In this document: positions 52,366-60,932 of the stretch, one piece after another
Layout: every line of letters begins with the position of its first letter
How positions within the stretch are numbered: position 1 is the stretch's first letter
Assembly (NCBI GenBank): GCA_017442855.1
Contig: JAFSPM010000041.1
Span: 1 to 64,000, forward strand
Source of the DNA: Bacteroidaceae bacterium
Lineage (GTDB): Bacteria > Bacteroidota > Bacteroidia > Bacteroidales > Bacteroidaceae
Length of the DNA stretch: 64,000 nucleotides
Direction: 5' to 3'
Notes under the pieces: model-generated
Told to the model about the DNA's origin: nothing
The model's database searches: none
The model's input: only the letters and a program-made list of their open reading frames with translations
Program-made: the position numbers and the translations under genes

Positions 52366-52373
52366 AAGATACA
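52366..52373 (-). promoter_or_regulatory. second promoter of the rhamnose locus
   Basis: Minus strand TATCTTTG (TAnnTTTG) with TTG 22 bases upstream, 28 bases before the metallo-hydrolase start. It would serve metallo-hydrolase, esterase, GH78 and GH106 independently of susCD. Confidence 0.6.
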
Positions 52374-52411
52374 ATTTTTATGGGTTTTGACAACATTCTT
52401 TTTAAAAGAGA

Positions 52412-52444
52412 GGGGTGTACCCCATAGATTAACTGGTACACCCC
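52412..52444 (-). terminator. hairpin between susD and the metallo-hydrolase gene
   Basis: A perfect 10-bp stem, GGGGTGTACC (52412-52421) with GGTACACCCC (52435-52444), followed on the minus strand by a C/T-rich run CTCTCTTTT. Probably a terminator or attenuator that lets SusCD be expressed above the enzymes. Confidence 0.65.
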
Positions 52445-52464
52445 CCTGCTCACAAAGAATGACA

Positions 52465-54273
52465 TTATTTCCAACCAGGATTTTGCTGAAGCTCAACTTC
52501 AGAGTTAAGGTTGATGACAGTCAACGGAATTGGGAACAGTGTCCACTCTGGGGTGATACCCTGTAATCCACAATCGTTGGTGTACATCGTATAATGAGAT
52601 AACTGGTATTTCATGTCTTCATTGGTTCCTGTTGAGCTGTCCAAACGCAGCAGGGTGGGCCAGCGGTGCTCTTCGTACGCTAATTCACGCGCACGCTCAT
52701 CGAGGATGTCACGCATGGTGATGGTTGAATACTTATAGGAAGCCTGAGCACGCTCACGAACAGTGTTCAGCGCAGCTACAGCATTGGCCATGTCGCCATT
52801 GCGCATATAAGCTTCTGCCAACAGCAGATATGTCTCGGCAGAGCGGGCAACATACATGTCGCGGCCATATTGGTAAGCGAAGGTCTGCACACCTGCGAAT
52901 GCATGATGGACGTCCCAACCCCAGCCGTCTTGCATGGCAATCTTGCAGGACACACGCATCAGGCGTGAAGGAATGTTTAACCACTCTTTCTTGCAAATCT
53001 CACCATAATGCTTGGAAGTCTTTTCCAATACGATAGGGTTGCAGCGAACAATCTGCGAGTTGCGCATATCATCGTCAAACTGATCTGCCCATACCACTTC
53101 GTCTGAGTAGTCGGTTGTACCAATTAACCCCCAAGAAGTACCACCCAAGTATGCACCAGAGTTACCGCCAACCCAAGTATTCATGTCAATGTTCGGATTA
53201 TCGTGCCATGGACCTGCTGAGTCTGGCTGTCCTTCTGCGGTGTTCCAAATCAGGTCACGAAAAACTGCACCAACAGTTACACCATACATATAAACGTTTC
53301 CACCATCGTTAGCCCACTGGTCATAGGTTGGACCCTGCACTGCCATCAGGCTCTCAGTGTTTCCCTCGCTATAGTCGTAGTTGCCCATCTGGAACAAATC
53401 GTAGTAAACGTTACCATCTGCTTTATAGTTTGGAACGCCCAAGTAACCACCAGTTCCTGTGTCAGCAGGATTGGCACGAACGCCAAAACGGCTGGTCATC
53501 AATGGATGAGCTGCGATAACTTTCTCAGCAGCTGTAATAGCTTTGCCATAATATGACTTGTCGCCAGTCTCAATACCTTGAGCGATGTATGCTTCGGCCA
53601 GATAGTGGTTGGCAATACCTTGTGCTGCGCGGCCATCCTGCAACGGATATGTTGGTAGTCCAGCAGCAGCAGCTTCCAAGTCAGCAATTGCAAAAGCATA
53701 AGTCTCCTGACGACTGCTGCGATTATAGTCGAATTTAAGTTGATCGCTGTATTCCTCAACGATAGGCACACCACCAAAGCACTCTGCCAAACGCAGGTAT
53801 GCCCATCCACGGAAGAAACGAGCCTGAGCTACAGCATAGTTTTTGTCATTGACATTTGCCCAGTTCACCAATTCTGAGCCATAGAGGGCAAGGTTAGCTT
53901 GTGCTGCCAACTGATACAGCTCGTTCCACAGCGTATTAAAGTCAGCAGTGTTAGAGTTCAGGTTCATGAAGTTTGACAGGAAGCCGGCTGCCATAGCTGG
54001 ATCACCAAAACCACTGTCGATACAGTCTGAACCATTGCCACCCAAGAGGTTGCTGGCAGCTGCACCTTCTACGTAAAGATTATGCCAGCCAAACATATAG
54101 TTGAAGGAGATGTAGGCGCGAGCAATGGCAGCATCCACCTGACTGCTCTTCTCAAAAGCTGTCTCCACCGTATAGATGGTTTTAGGCTCTTCCTTCAAGA
54201 ATTCTTCGTCATTGCAGGAACTCAGTACGCTTGTTGCTACCAAACCTGCCAATAGGATTTTATTGAGTTTCAT
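52465..54273 (-). CDS. susD: SusD/RagB family glycan-binding lipoprotein
   Basis: A 602-residue SusD homologue: lipobox VATSVLSSCNDEEFL, N-terminal ILLAGL, TPR-rich scaffold with the ARFFRGWAYLRLAECFGGVPIV segment and C-terminal EHRWPTLLRLD. It captures oligosaccharide at the cell surface for the partner SusC. It lies 8 bases after susC. Confidence 0.93.
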   Translation of the reverse strand: MKLNKILLAGLVATSVLSSCNDEEFLKEEPKTIYTVETAFEKSSQVDAAIARAYISFNYMFGWHNLYVEGAAASNLLGGNGSDCIDSGFGDPAMAAGFLSNFMNLNSNTADFNTLWNELYQLAAQANLALYGSELVNWANVNDKNYAVAQARFFRGWAYLRLAECFGGVPIVEEYSDQLKFDYNRSSRQETYAFAIADLEAAAAGLPTYPLQDGRAAQGIANHYLAEAYIAQGIETGDKSYYGKAITAAEKVIAAHPLMTSRFGVRANPADTGTGGYLGVPNYKADGNVYYDLFQMGNYDYSEGNTESLMAVQGPTYDQWANDGGNVYMYGVTVGAVFRDLIWNTAEGQPDSAGPWHDNPNIDMNTWVGGNSGAYLGGTSWGLIGTTDYSDEVVWADQFDDDMRNSQIVRCNPIVLEKTSKHYGEICKKEWLNIPSRLMRVSCKIAMQDGWGWDVHHAFAGVQTFAYQYGRDMYVARSAETYLLLAEAYMRNGDMANAVAALNTVRERAQASYKYSTITMRDILDERARELAYEEHRWPTLLRLDSSTGTNEDMKYQLSHYTMYTNDCGLQGITPEWTLFPIPLTVINLNSEVELQQNPGWK

Positions 54274-54287
54274 ATTCATCTGTTTTT

Positions 54288-57200
54288 TTAGAATCTAACA
54301 TTTAAACCGAATGTGTAGGTACGAGGCAGCTGTGATGCACGGCTGTTGCGCACTTCAGGGTCACTGAACTCCCAGTCAGGAGCAATGAAGAACAGGTTTT
54401 GTGCTGAAACGTATGCTTGCAAGCCAGCCAGACCAATCTTGTTCATCCAGCTACCCTTAAAGGTATAGGTTAGGTTCACGTCCTGTAAACGAACGAAACC
54501 ATATTTCTGAACACCTGTAAACTTAGACAGGTCGGCTGTAGCGCCCACATGTTTGGTGTCACGGTTGGCCTCTGTCCAGAATGGGTGATTCTCAGCATTG
54601 ATATAAGCCATGTTCTCATAGCTTACAAAAGCATTGTTGTTGGCTGCCACACCATACTTGCCACCGCTGAATGTGCCTGCAAACAGGAAGTAGAGTGAGA
54701 AGTTCTTCCAAGTAATGGTGTTGCCCATATTCAGCTGGAAGCTTGGACGGTTGAAACCTAAGATAATACGATCGTTAGGAGTGATGATACCGTCGCCATC
54801 GTGGTCGATGTACATAGGATCGCCTGGCTTACCACCGTTTGCCTGCAAATAGTCTGTATCTTCCACTTGAGCTACACGTTCATACTCATAGCCATAGATG
54901 GCGCCCAGAGACTGGTTCAGGAACAGCTGGTTGGTGATATCGTCTTTACCGTCTCCATATAGCTCCTTCAGAATACTGCGGCTTAAGGTGAACTGGAAGT
55001 TGGTACTCCATGTGAAATCTTTCTGCTTGAAGTTCATGGTTCGCAGAGTAGCTTCAATACCCCAGTTGCGAATCTTACCCATGGTAGCATATTGCTGAGT
55101 CATACCAGCACCCATTACAGGAATGGTACGTTGGAAGATCTGGTCAGTTGTGTTGGCGAAGTAGGTATCCAACTCGAAGTGGATACGTCCACCTTTCAGC
55201 AGGTCGGTTTCCAAACCGAAGTTCCAGGAGGTAGTGGTTTCCCAACCCAGCAGTGGGTTACCCAGCGTCTTCAACGACTGTGCGAACAGAGGCTGGCCAC
55301 TGAACCAAGCAGTATAGCCTCCACTCTTACCTACGTTCATCTGAGATAGCGTCTGGTAAGGCTGCAATGACTGATTACCGTTTTTACCCCAAGAAGCCTT
55401 GATCTTGGTATTGGTTGCCCAAGGTAATGCCTGCTGGAAAAACGGTTCGTTAGAGATGGTCCATGCCACACCTACTGCAGGGAAGGTACCCCATTTCTTA
55501 TCGTTTCCAAATACAGAGCTACCGTCACGACGGATAGATGCATTGAAATGGTAGGTATCCTTATAAGAATAGTTTACACGACCTAGATAACCAATGTTGT
55601 TATGCAAGGTATAGTTGATATCTGTAATTTTCTGCGTGGCAGCGTTCCCCAAACCATAGAAACCTAAGGTGGTGTTACCCAGGCCTGCGAAGTCGGAACC
55701 TTGTACCTGGCTGCCATCCAGCTTGTCTGAGTCGCGGGTATAAACCGCTGTAGCACTTACAAAATGCTCACCAAACTGACGGGTGTAGGTCAAGATGTGG
55801 TCCATCACGTATGAGGTGGTCTTGGTGTTGTTGATGAAACCGTTGGCTTCGCTCAAGTGTTTGTCGAACACATCAGTGGTATAGTTCTCACCATCACCCA
55901 TGCTGATGTAATATTTCTCATGATAGAAACGACGTTCCAGAGACTGACGGATGTTGTAGTTACCGGTCAGCTTATAGCTCAAGCCCTCGATACCAGGAAT
56001 CTTGATTTCAATTTCACCGCCCAAGGCAATGTTGCTATTGCGGTTCTGTGCGTCAACTCCACCGTTTACATTCCACATGGGGTTCACATCATCGGCAGTG
56101 TGCTCTGTAATGAAACGGCGCAGTGTAGTACCGTCGTTCAGGTAAGCCTCACCCCAAGGAGAGAAGTAACGAGAATAATATGGACGCAGACCGTCTTGTT
56201 TCATGTTGGCCCAGTTGAAATTCATACCCACCTTGATGTATTCGTTCACCTTGGTGTTAATGCGAGCATTGATTGTTGTACGTTTGAAGCTGTTGCCCTT
56301 GATAAAGTTGCCGTTATCAGAGAAAGAAGCTCCAAACATATAATCCAAATTGTTTGTCGCACCTGACAGACTTAAGGAATAGTTCTGACGTACACCAGTG
56401 TGAGATACATAGTCAATCCAGTCGGTTTCCTTCCCCTTTTCGTAGTTAGCTTTCTCCAGATAAGTCATCCAGTTGGTACTTCCCTCAGGCAAACCTTGAC
56501 GGGCGTTGATTAGCTCGATATAACCCTTACCATCGCGCAAATCTGGTTTGTATGCTGCTTCCACCAAAGCTACAGAACCGCGGAAGTTTATCATAGGCTT
56601 ACCCTGTGAACCTTTCTTAGTGGTAATCATGATTACACCGTTAGCTGCCTGCGAACCATATGCTGCCAAAGAGGTCGCATCCTTTAACACGCTCATGCTC
56701 TCCACAATGTTCGGGTCAATGTCATTAATAGTACCTTTATATATTACGCCATTTACTACGATCAATGGGTCTGAACCACCGTTGATGGATTTCTGTCCAC
56801 GAATCTGGATGCTGGCTGTCTCGCCTGCAACGCCAGTTTGGGTCATGGTCAAACCAGGAATCATACCACGCAGCATATCCGCTGAGTTCGTAGGAGCCAG
56901 ATTGGCAATAGCGCCATCAGCCACATTCATCGTAGCTACAGAACCCGTAAAGTTCTTGCGCTTGGTGGTACCGTAACCTACCACCACCACTTCTTCCAAA
57001 GTTTCGGAGTCTTCTGCCAAGGTAACGGTCAGAGATGTCTGACCATCCTGTAGCACGATTTCCTGTGTGATGTAGCCGATGTAGGAAATAACCAAGGTAG
57101 CTCCATTGGGAACACCCTGTATCACTACCTCACCGTTCATGTCGGTGATACCGCCAATGGTAGTACCCTTCACGAGTACATTGGCACCAATCACTTCACC

Positions 57201-57365
57201 TAAAGCATCGTTCACCTGAACGGTTACTGTAGTGCCGTTCTGCTGGATGCCCTGAATGCCATTGGTCTCCACTTCTGCCGCCACCATATTAAAAGGGGGA
57301 CAAATGGCGAAAAAGAGAGGCAATGCGCAAAGCTTCATTGTTCTTTTCAAACGAATGTCTTTCAT
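54288..57365 (-). CDS. susC: SusC/RagA TonB-dependent outer membrane transporter
   Basis: A 1025-residue SusC homologue: signal peptide MKLCALPLFFAICPPFNMVAAE, carboxypeptidase-like domain (about residues 35-115), TonB-box-like TLEEVVVVGYGT, plug domain (MLRGMIPGLTMTQTG, GSDPLIVVNGV, ATSLAAYGSQAANGVIMITTKKG), and a 22-strand barrel ending in TYTFGLNVRF. It imports oligosaccharides into the periplasm with SusD. The start MKDIRLKRT at 57365 is chosen to begin before the signal. Confidence 0.94.
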   Translation of the reverse strand: MKDIRLKRTMKLCALPLFFAICPPFNMVAAEVETNGIQGIQQNGTTVTVQVNDALGEVIGANVLVKGTTIGGITDMNGEVVIQGVPNGATLVISYIGYITQEIVLQDGQTSLTVTLAEDSETLEEVVVVGYGTTKRKNFTGSVATMNVADGAIANLAPTNSADMLRGMIPGLTMTQTGVAGETASIQIRGQKSINGGSDPLIVVNGVIYKGTINDIDPNIVESMSVLKDATSLAAYGSQAANGVIMITTKKGSQGKPMINFRGSVALVEAAYKPDLRDGKGYIELINARQGLPEGSTNWMTYLEKANYEKGKETDWIDYVSHTGVRQNYSLSLSGATNNLDYMFGASFSDNGNFIKGNSFKRTTINARINTKVNEYIKVGMNFNWANMKQDGLRPYYSRYFSPWGEAYLNDGTTLRRFITEHTADDVNPMWNVNGGVDAQNRNSNIALGGEIEIKIPGIEGLSYKLTGNYNIRQSLERRFYHEKYYISMGDGENYTTDVFDKHLSEANGFINNTKTTSYVMDHILTYTRQFGEHFVSATAVYTRDSDKLDGSQVQGSDFAGLGNTTLGFYGLGNAATQKITDINYTLHNNIGYLGRVNYSYKDTYHFNASIRRDGSSVFGNDKKWGTFPAVGVAWTISNEPFFQQALPWATNTKIKASWGKNGNQSLQPYQTLSQMNVGKSGGYTAWFSGQPLFAQSLKTLGNPLLGWETTTSWNFGLETDLLKGGRIHFELDTYFANTTDQIFQRTIPVMGAGMTQQYATMGKIRNWGIEATLRTMNFKQKDFTWSTNFQFTLSRSILKELYGDGKDDITNQLFLNQSLGAIYGYEYERVAQVEDTDYLQANGGKPGDPMYIDHDGDGIITPNDRIILGFNRPSFQLNMGNTITWKNFSLYFLFAGTFSGGKYGVAANNNAFVSYENMAYINAENHPFWTEANRDTKHVGATADLSKFTGVQKYGFVRLQDVNLTYTFKGSWMNKIGLAGLQAYVSAQNLFFIAPDWEFSDPEVRNSRASQLPRTYTFGLNVRF

Positions 57366-57403
57366 ACCAGTTGTTTTTTGATTAATAATGAATTTTCTCT
57401 GCT

Positions 57404-57411
57404 GCAAAGTT
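57404..57411 (-). promoter_or_regulatory. susC promoter -7 element
   Basis: Minus strand TAACTTTG (TAnnTTTG) 38 bases upstream of the susC start codon. Confidence 0.6.
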
Positions 57412-57488
57412 ACTGCATCATGAAAGACTCTGTGTGCGACGGTAAGGAGGGATAGTAAGGTGTTGGATTTTTATTTGGCTGTATATTA

Positions 57489-57851
57489 GTGATTTATTTC
57501 TTTACAAAAGTAGGTTTTGGGGTGTGTAATCTTAGGTCAATAAACTGCGTTATTAAAGCTGTACAGCAGCAAATGCACAATGATGGTGAGGTGTATCACT
57601 TCCGCGACAGAAATGGTTTGGAGGCAGACATGATTGTGTCTTTGATCGATGGCCGTTGGGCGGCAGTAGAAGTGAAATTGGGAAACAAACAAATAGAAGA
57701 GGCAGCCCTGCACTTACAGGAACTGGCTAGAAAAGTGGACGATGAAAAGATGGGCAAACCTTCGTTTCTGATGGTACTGACTGGTGGCGAGTTTGCTTAC
57801 CAGCGAAAAGACGGTGTGCTTGTTGTACCAATAGGTTGTCTGAAAGATTGA
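57489..57851 (+). pseudogene. C-terminal remnant of an AAA/DUF4143 ATPase
   Basis: About 90 residues (from VYHFRDRNGLEADMIV) match the DUF4143 C-terminal nuclease-like end of AAA_14-type ATPases: GRWAAVEVKLGNKQIEEAALHL, LMVLTGGEFAYQRKDGVLVVPIGCLKD. The ATPase core is missing upstream and the first ~25 codons of this frame are unrelated, so it is a 5'-truncated gene. Confidence 0.75.
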
Positions 57852-57871
57852 ATAGATATGACACTTCTCTC

Positions 57872-60022
57872 TCATTTCATGCGGACAATGAGGTAATAAG
57901 TGCCAAACATGGTGCGTTTAGACAGCATACCAGGCAAATTCTTCAGGTATCTGCCGAAGCTCATCGTTGACAAATGAGTACGGCTGCCAGCATGTTTCTG
58001 CAATTCCTCCAACAAAGCACTTGACGTTACCCATTCGGCACGGTCCTCCAACTCACTGGTAGCGGGGCGGAAATAATCATGGAAGAGCAGCTCGGAGGTA
58101 CTCAGGTTCATGAAAGAACGATTGTTTTTCATGATTTCCTCCACATCGGCATCGTCGAACCAATAGCGCTCGCCACTCTCCACCGCCTGCACCGCCTGCG
58201 CATAAAGCTGTCGGTAGTTGGGACGAGAGTCGGTGTTGATGGGTGCCGACAGCTCGATACAGATGTAGCGGCGACTGCCCGAGGGGTCGGTCAGCACGTC
58301 AATTTGATTGCTGGTGCCGATAAAAGAGGCATAACGACGCATCTGGCTCACCTGACTCTTGTATGGCTTCCTGGCATGTATATCCGCTCGTTGTAGCAGG
58401 TTTTTCAGATAGCCATCCTGATTACGACGGCTCAACTGGTCGAATTCATCGAGATTCACTAACAAATACTGGCAGATGGTGCGGTCAACCTCCTTCTTGC
58501 TGGAGAAATCCAACTGGTCGGTATAGCCAAACTGCAGCTCGTCGGGCAACAGGTTTCTGCAGAACGTTGACTTGCGATAGCCCTGCCTGCCTATTAGGAT
58601 GGGGGCAACGCTGTTGCCATATTGTCCCATGATGCCTAACCACTGTGCCGTCATTGAGAGAAACCACCGGTAAAACCACTCGCCCCAATTCGGATTGCTG
58701 GTCTGAACTGTGTCAGCCAACTCGCGGATACGGTCATGACCGTCCCAAGTGCCCCGCACAGAATTAAGAAACGCCTCCACAGGATTGTAGCTCTGCACCT
58801 CTGCCGAACGTACATATCGACGGATGTCCTTGTCCCACACATCGATGCCACGCAAACGGGCTTCCTCCACCATCTTTCCCATCAGCCTGTCATCCAAAGG
58901 TTTGAACGTCATGTCCCAGGTGGTGTTCAGGCGATACTCCTCCGCATCCTGTATCACATTGTGTCGCAAGACATAACGCTGCCGCATGAAGTCACGCAAC
59001 ATCAAGGCATTACGCTGGGTCTTATTCATCGCCTCCTTGGAGCCATAACGGGCATTCTGTGTCTGATAGACACTCTCAAACAGGGTGCGCAAATGCTCCT
59101 CGCCCTCTTTATTACCAAAGTTGTTGCAGGCATGACGTACTGCCTCTTCCAACGGGAAGCCCGAGAGACAACACTCTCGTGCCAACTGTGTAATGAAACG
59201 CTCAGGATCTTTGTCCAAAAGGTCAGGGGTGTTTTCCTGCATCGCCACCCTTATTGCCAGGGCACTGAACCTACGCTCAAACTCCACATAGCCCTCAATG
59301 CCTGGCTCAATGCGTTCCAAGGGTTTGGAAACTTTAGCTTTCTCATCCTCATCCTCCAAAGTCAACTGCACACCTTCAGCGATGCGCAGCGGGGCAGCAT
59401 TCTTGTTGTAATATGGTTCGTCATCGAAAGTGCGCAGGAAACTTTGCCCTAACGTAGGTTCCACACGAGTGATGGGGTAGTTCAACGTGCCGTTATATGT
59501 GCTATATGCCAAATAATACGCCATGCGATGAAACACCTGAGCCTCCGTTTCCGTTTGAGGCAATGTGCCATCCATGCGGCTTACCTTCACCAGTATCTTC
59601 GTGCTGCGTCCTGTGCTACCCACGAAAGTGGCAAACGTGGCTGGTTGCATCTGAGCCAGTCGTTTCACCCACCGTGCCTCACTTATGCCAGCCAGATTGC
59701 CTACGCTTAGCAGTACTAAACCATTATAGTGGACAAAGCGTTTGTCATTTCCGTCTTTTGTGAAAGCAGCTGGTACATAGATGCGTTGGGTAAGAAATGT
59801 TATTTGCCCGCCCAGTCCTTGAATGGTAGGTAAGTTTTTGCGGAACTTGTCGAAAGGGATGTGCTTGCTCTGCCTACTGATGAGGCTAATCATTGCCTCA
59901 GGCGACATGTTGCGAAGCTTCATCTCCTGCGACTTTCCCTCCATGCGGACGGAGGTAAACGTAATGTCCTTCTTTCTCATCGATATTTGTTTAGGGTTAT
60001 TGGAATGCTTGTTATCGTTCAT
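57872..60022 (-). CDS. BT4734-like VirE-domain protein with SF3-type ATPase
   Basis: A 716-residue protein. N-terminal BT4734/BF3469-type domain (ITFTSVRMEGKSQEMKL, FDKFRKNLPTIQGLGG), a middle primase-associated helical region, and a VirE/VapE-type ATPase with P-loop ILIGRQGYRKSTFCRNLLP, LLVNLDEFDQLSRR and SFIGTSNQIDVLTDPSGSRRY. A C-terminal DUF3874 segment follows (WVTSSALLEELQKH). Such proteins are common beside Bacteroidales mobile DNA and phage-like islands and act on replication DNA; the exact role is not settled. Alternative starts are 60070 and 59980. Upstream DUF6078 is probably in the same transcript. Confidence 0.85.
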   Translation of the reverse strand: MNDNKHSNNPKQISMRKKDITFTSVRMEGKSQEMKLRNMSPEAMISLISRQSKHIPFDKFRKNLPTIQGLGGQITFLTQRIYVPAAFTKDGNDKRFVHYNGLVLLSVGNLAGISEARWVKRLAQMQPATFATFVGSTGRSTKILVKVSRMDGTLPQTETEAQVFHRMAYYLAYSTYNGTLNYPITRVEPTLGQSFLRTFDDEPYYNKNAAPLRIAEGVQLTLEDEDEKAKVSKPLERIEPGIEGYVEFERRFSALAIRVAMQENTPDLLDKDPERFITQLARECCLSGFPLEEAVRHACNNFGNKEGEEHLRTLFESVYQTQNARYGSKEAMNKTQRNALMLRDFMRQRYVLRHNVIQDAEEYRLNTTWDMTFKPLDDRLMGKMVEEARLRGIDVWDKDIRRYVRSAEVQSYNPVEAFLNSVRGTWDGHDRIRELADTVQTSNPNWGEWFYRWFLSMTAQWLGIMGQYGNSVAPILIGRQGYRKSTFCRNLLPDELQFGYTDQLDFSSKKEVDRTICQYLLVNLDEFDQLSRRNQDGYLKNLLQRADIHARKPYKSQVSQMRRYASFIGTSNQIDVLTDPSGSRRYICIELSAPINTDSRPNYRQLYAQAVQAVESGERYWFDDADVEEIMKNNRSFMNLSTSELLFHDYFRPATSELEDRAEWVTSSALLEELQKHAGSRTHLSTMSFGRYLKNLPGMLSKRTMFGTYYLIVRMK

Positions 60023-60108
60023 CGCAATGCTTTCCACTGCTGGTGCCGATGCTTGGCAATAGTGGTGCAAATGCTTGGCAAAGGTAATGCAAGTGTTTTG
60101 TAACGCTG

Positions 60109-60162
60109 TTACATAGGCTATGTAATGAGATTACTATACTTATGTAATGGCATTACATAAGT
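60109..60162. repeat. two adjacent palindromes between DUF6078 and VirE genes
   Basis: TTACATAGGCTATGTAA (60109-60125) and an 11-bp-arm palindrome ACTTATGTAAT-GGC-ATTACATAAGT (60138-60162) share the half-site TTACATA/TATGTAA. Further TGTAAT copies lie at 60121 and 60164. Likely an operator or iteron-like site. Confidence 0.75.
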
Positions 60163-60179
60163 GATGTAATGAAATACAG

Positions 60180-60611
60180 TCACCAGTCGATGACTTCCTC
60201 ATAGCGTCTGAACTCCACGGGTTCCATAATATCATGCTGGGCAAACACGTTGCGGATGTACTGCTGCACCTCGGGCGACATGGGCTTGCGCTCATTGTAG
60301 TAATGATAATAAGTGGTGTTGCCTATACCGTAATGTATCTGTGAGTAGATGGCATCTTTCTTGCGCGCGGTGAGATTATCGTAGATATGCTTTAGCCCCC
60401 ATGCCACACGAACCTTGCGTACAGGTCTCTGCATTTGGCAAGTGCCTGTTTCTGGTCTGACGAGGTTAAGGTTCACGCTCGGCACGATGCGGTCTTTCAG
60501 TACATGAGTGGAGCCAAGATATCGCAGACAGTTGTCTTTCAGCGGGCAATTGTTGTTCCAACACACGATATATGTGGCTGGCATGGTAGAGAAATCGACA
60601 TTATTATTCAT
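60180..60611 (-). CDS. DUF6078 family protein
   Basis: A 143-residue protein of the DUF6078 family: YIVCWNNNCPLKDNCLRYL (Cys pattern CxxxxCxxxxxC), RKVRVAWGLKHIYDN, KDAIYSQIHYGIGNTTYY and SPEVQQYIRNVFAQHDI. Function unknown; commonly next to VirE-like proteins as here. A Cys-rich start suggests a metal site. Confidence 0.85.
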   Translation of the reverse strand: MNNNVDFSTMPATYIVCWNNNCPLKDNCLRYLGSTHVLKDRIVPSVNLNLVRPETGTCQMQRPVRKVRVAWGLKHIYDNLTARKKDAIYSQIHYGIGNTTYYHYYNERKPMSPEVQQYIRNVFAQHDIMEPVEFRRYEEVIDW

Positions 60612-60653
60612 ATAACCTCAATAATTTGTTCATTTAGTACTGTTTTTATGATG

Positions 60654-60661
60654 CAAATATA
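60654..60661 (-). promoter_or_regulatory. promoter -7 element of the DUF6078-VirE unit
   Basis: Minus strand TATATTTG (TAnnTTTG) with a TTTTG about 18 bases upstream, 43 bases before the DUF6078 start. Confidence 0.6.
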
Positions 60662-60698
60662 CTAAATAATTCCTCAAAATGCAAGTATTTTTGCTGAA

Positions 60699-60780
60699 AA
60701 GTATCATAAGTATCATAAAAGTATCATGTAAAAAGCATTGATTTTCATAAATTATGTTACTTATGATACTTATGATACTT
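60699..60780. repeat. iterated inverted repeat upstream of DUF6078
   Basis: Perfect 20-bp arms at 60699-60718 and 60761-60780, each made of two copies of AGTATCATA or its reverse complement, with a third AGTATCAT at 60720-60727 in the 42-base centre. It occupies the -40 to -120 region of the DUF6078 promoter in the 321-base gap 60612-60932. Confidence 0.85.
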
Positions 60781-60932
60781 ACAAACTATAATTATAATCG
60801 TTATTTATTACTGAACAATAACAGCATTATTGTACATGTTGTTCCTCAACAGGTCACAATTCCCATCGCCTCTGTTGTAAATATAAATATATTTTCTTTC
60901 CTTTGTAAAAATAAAATGAAAGGTTAAAATAG

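Noticed and set aside
57872-60022. Conjugation or type IV secretion effector because of VirE name
   Set aside because: The VirE label here refers to an ATPase/primase-associated domain; no relaxase, coupling protein or tra genes are present.
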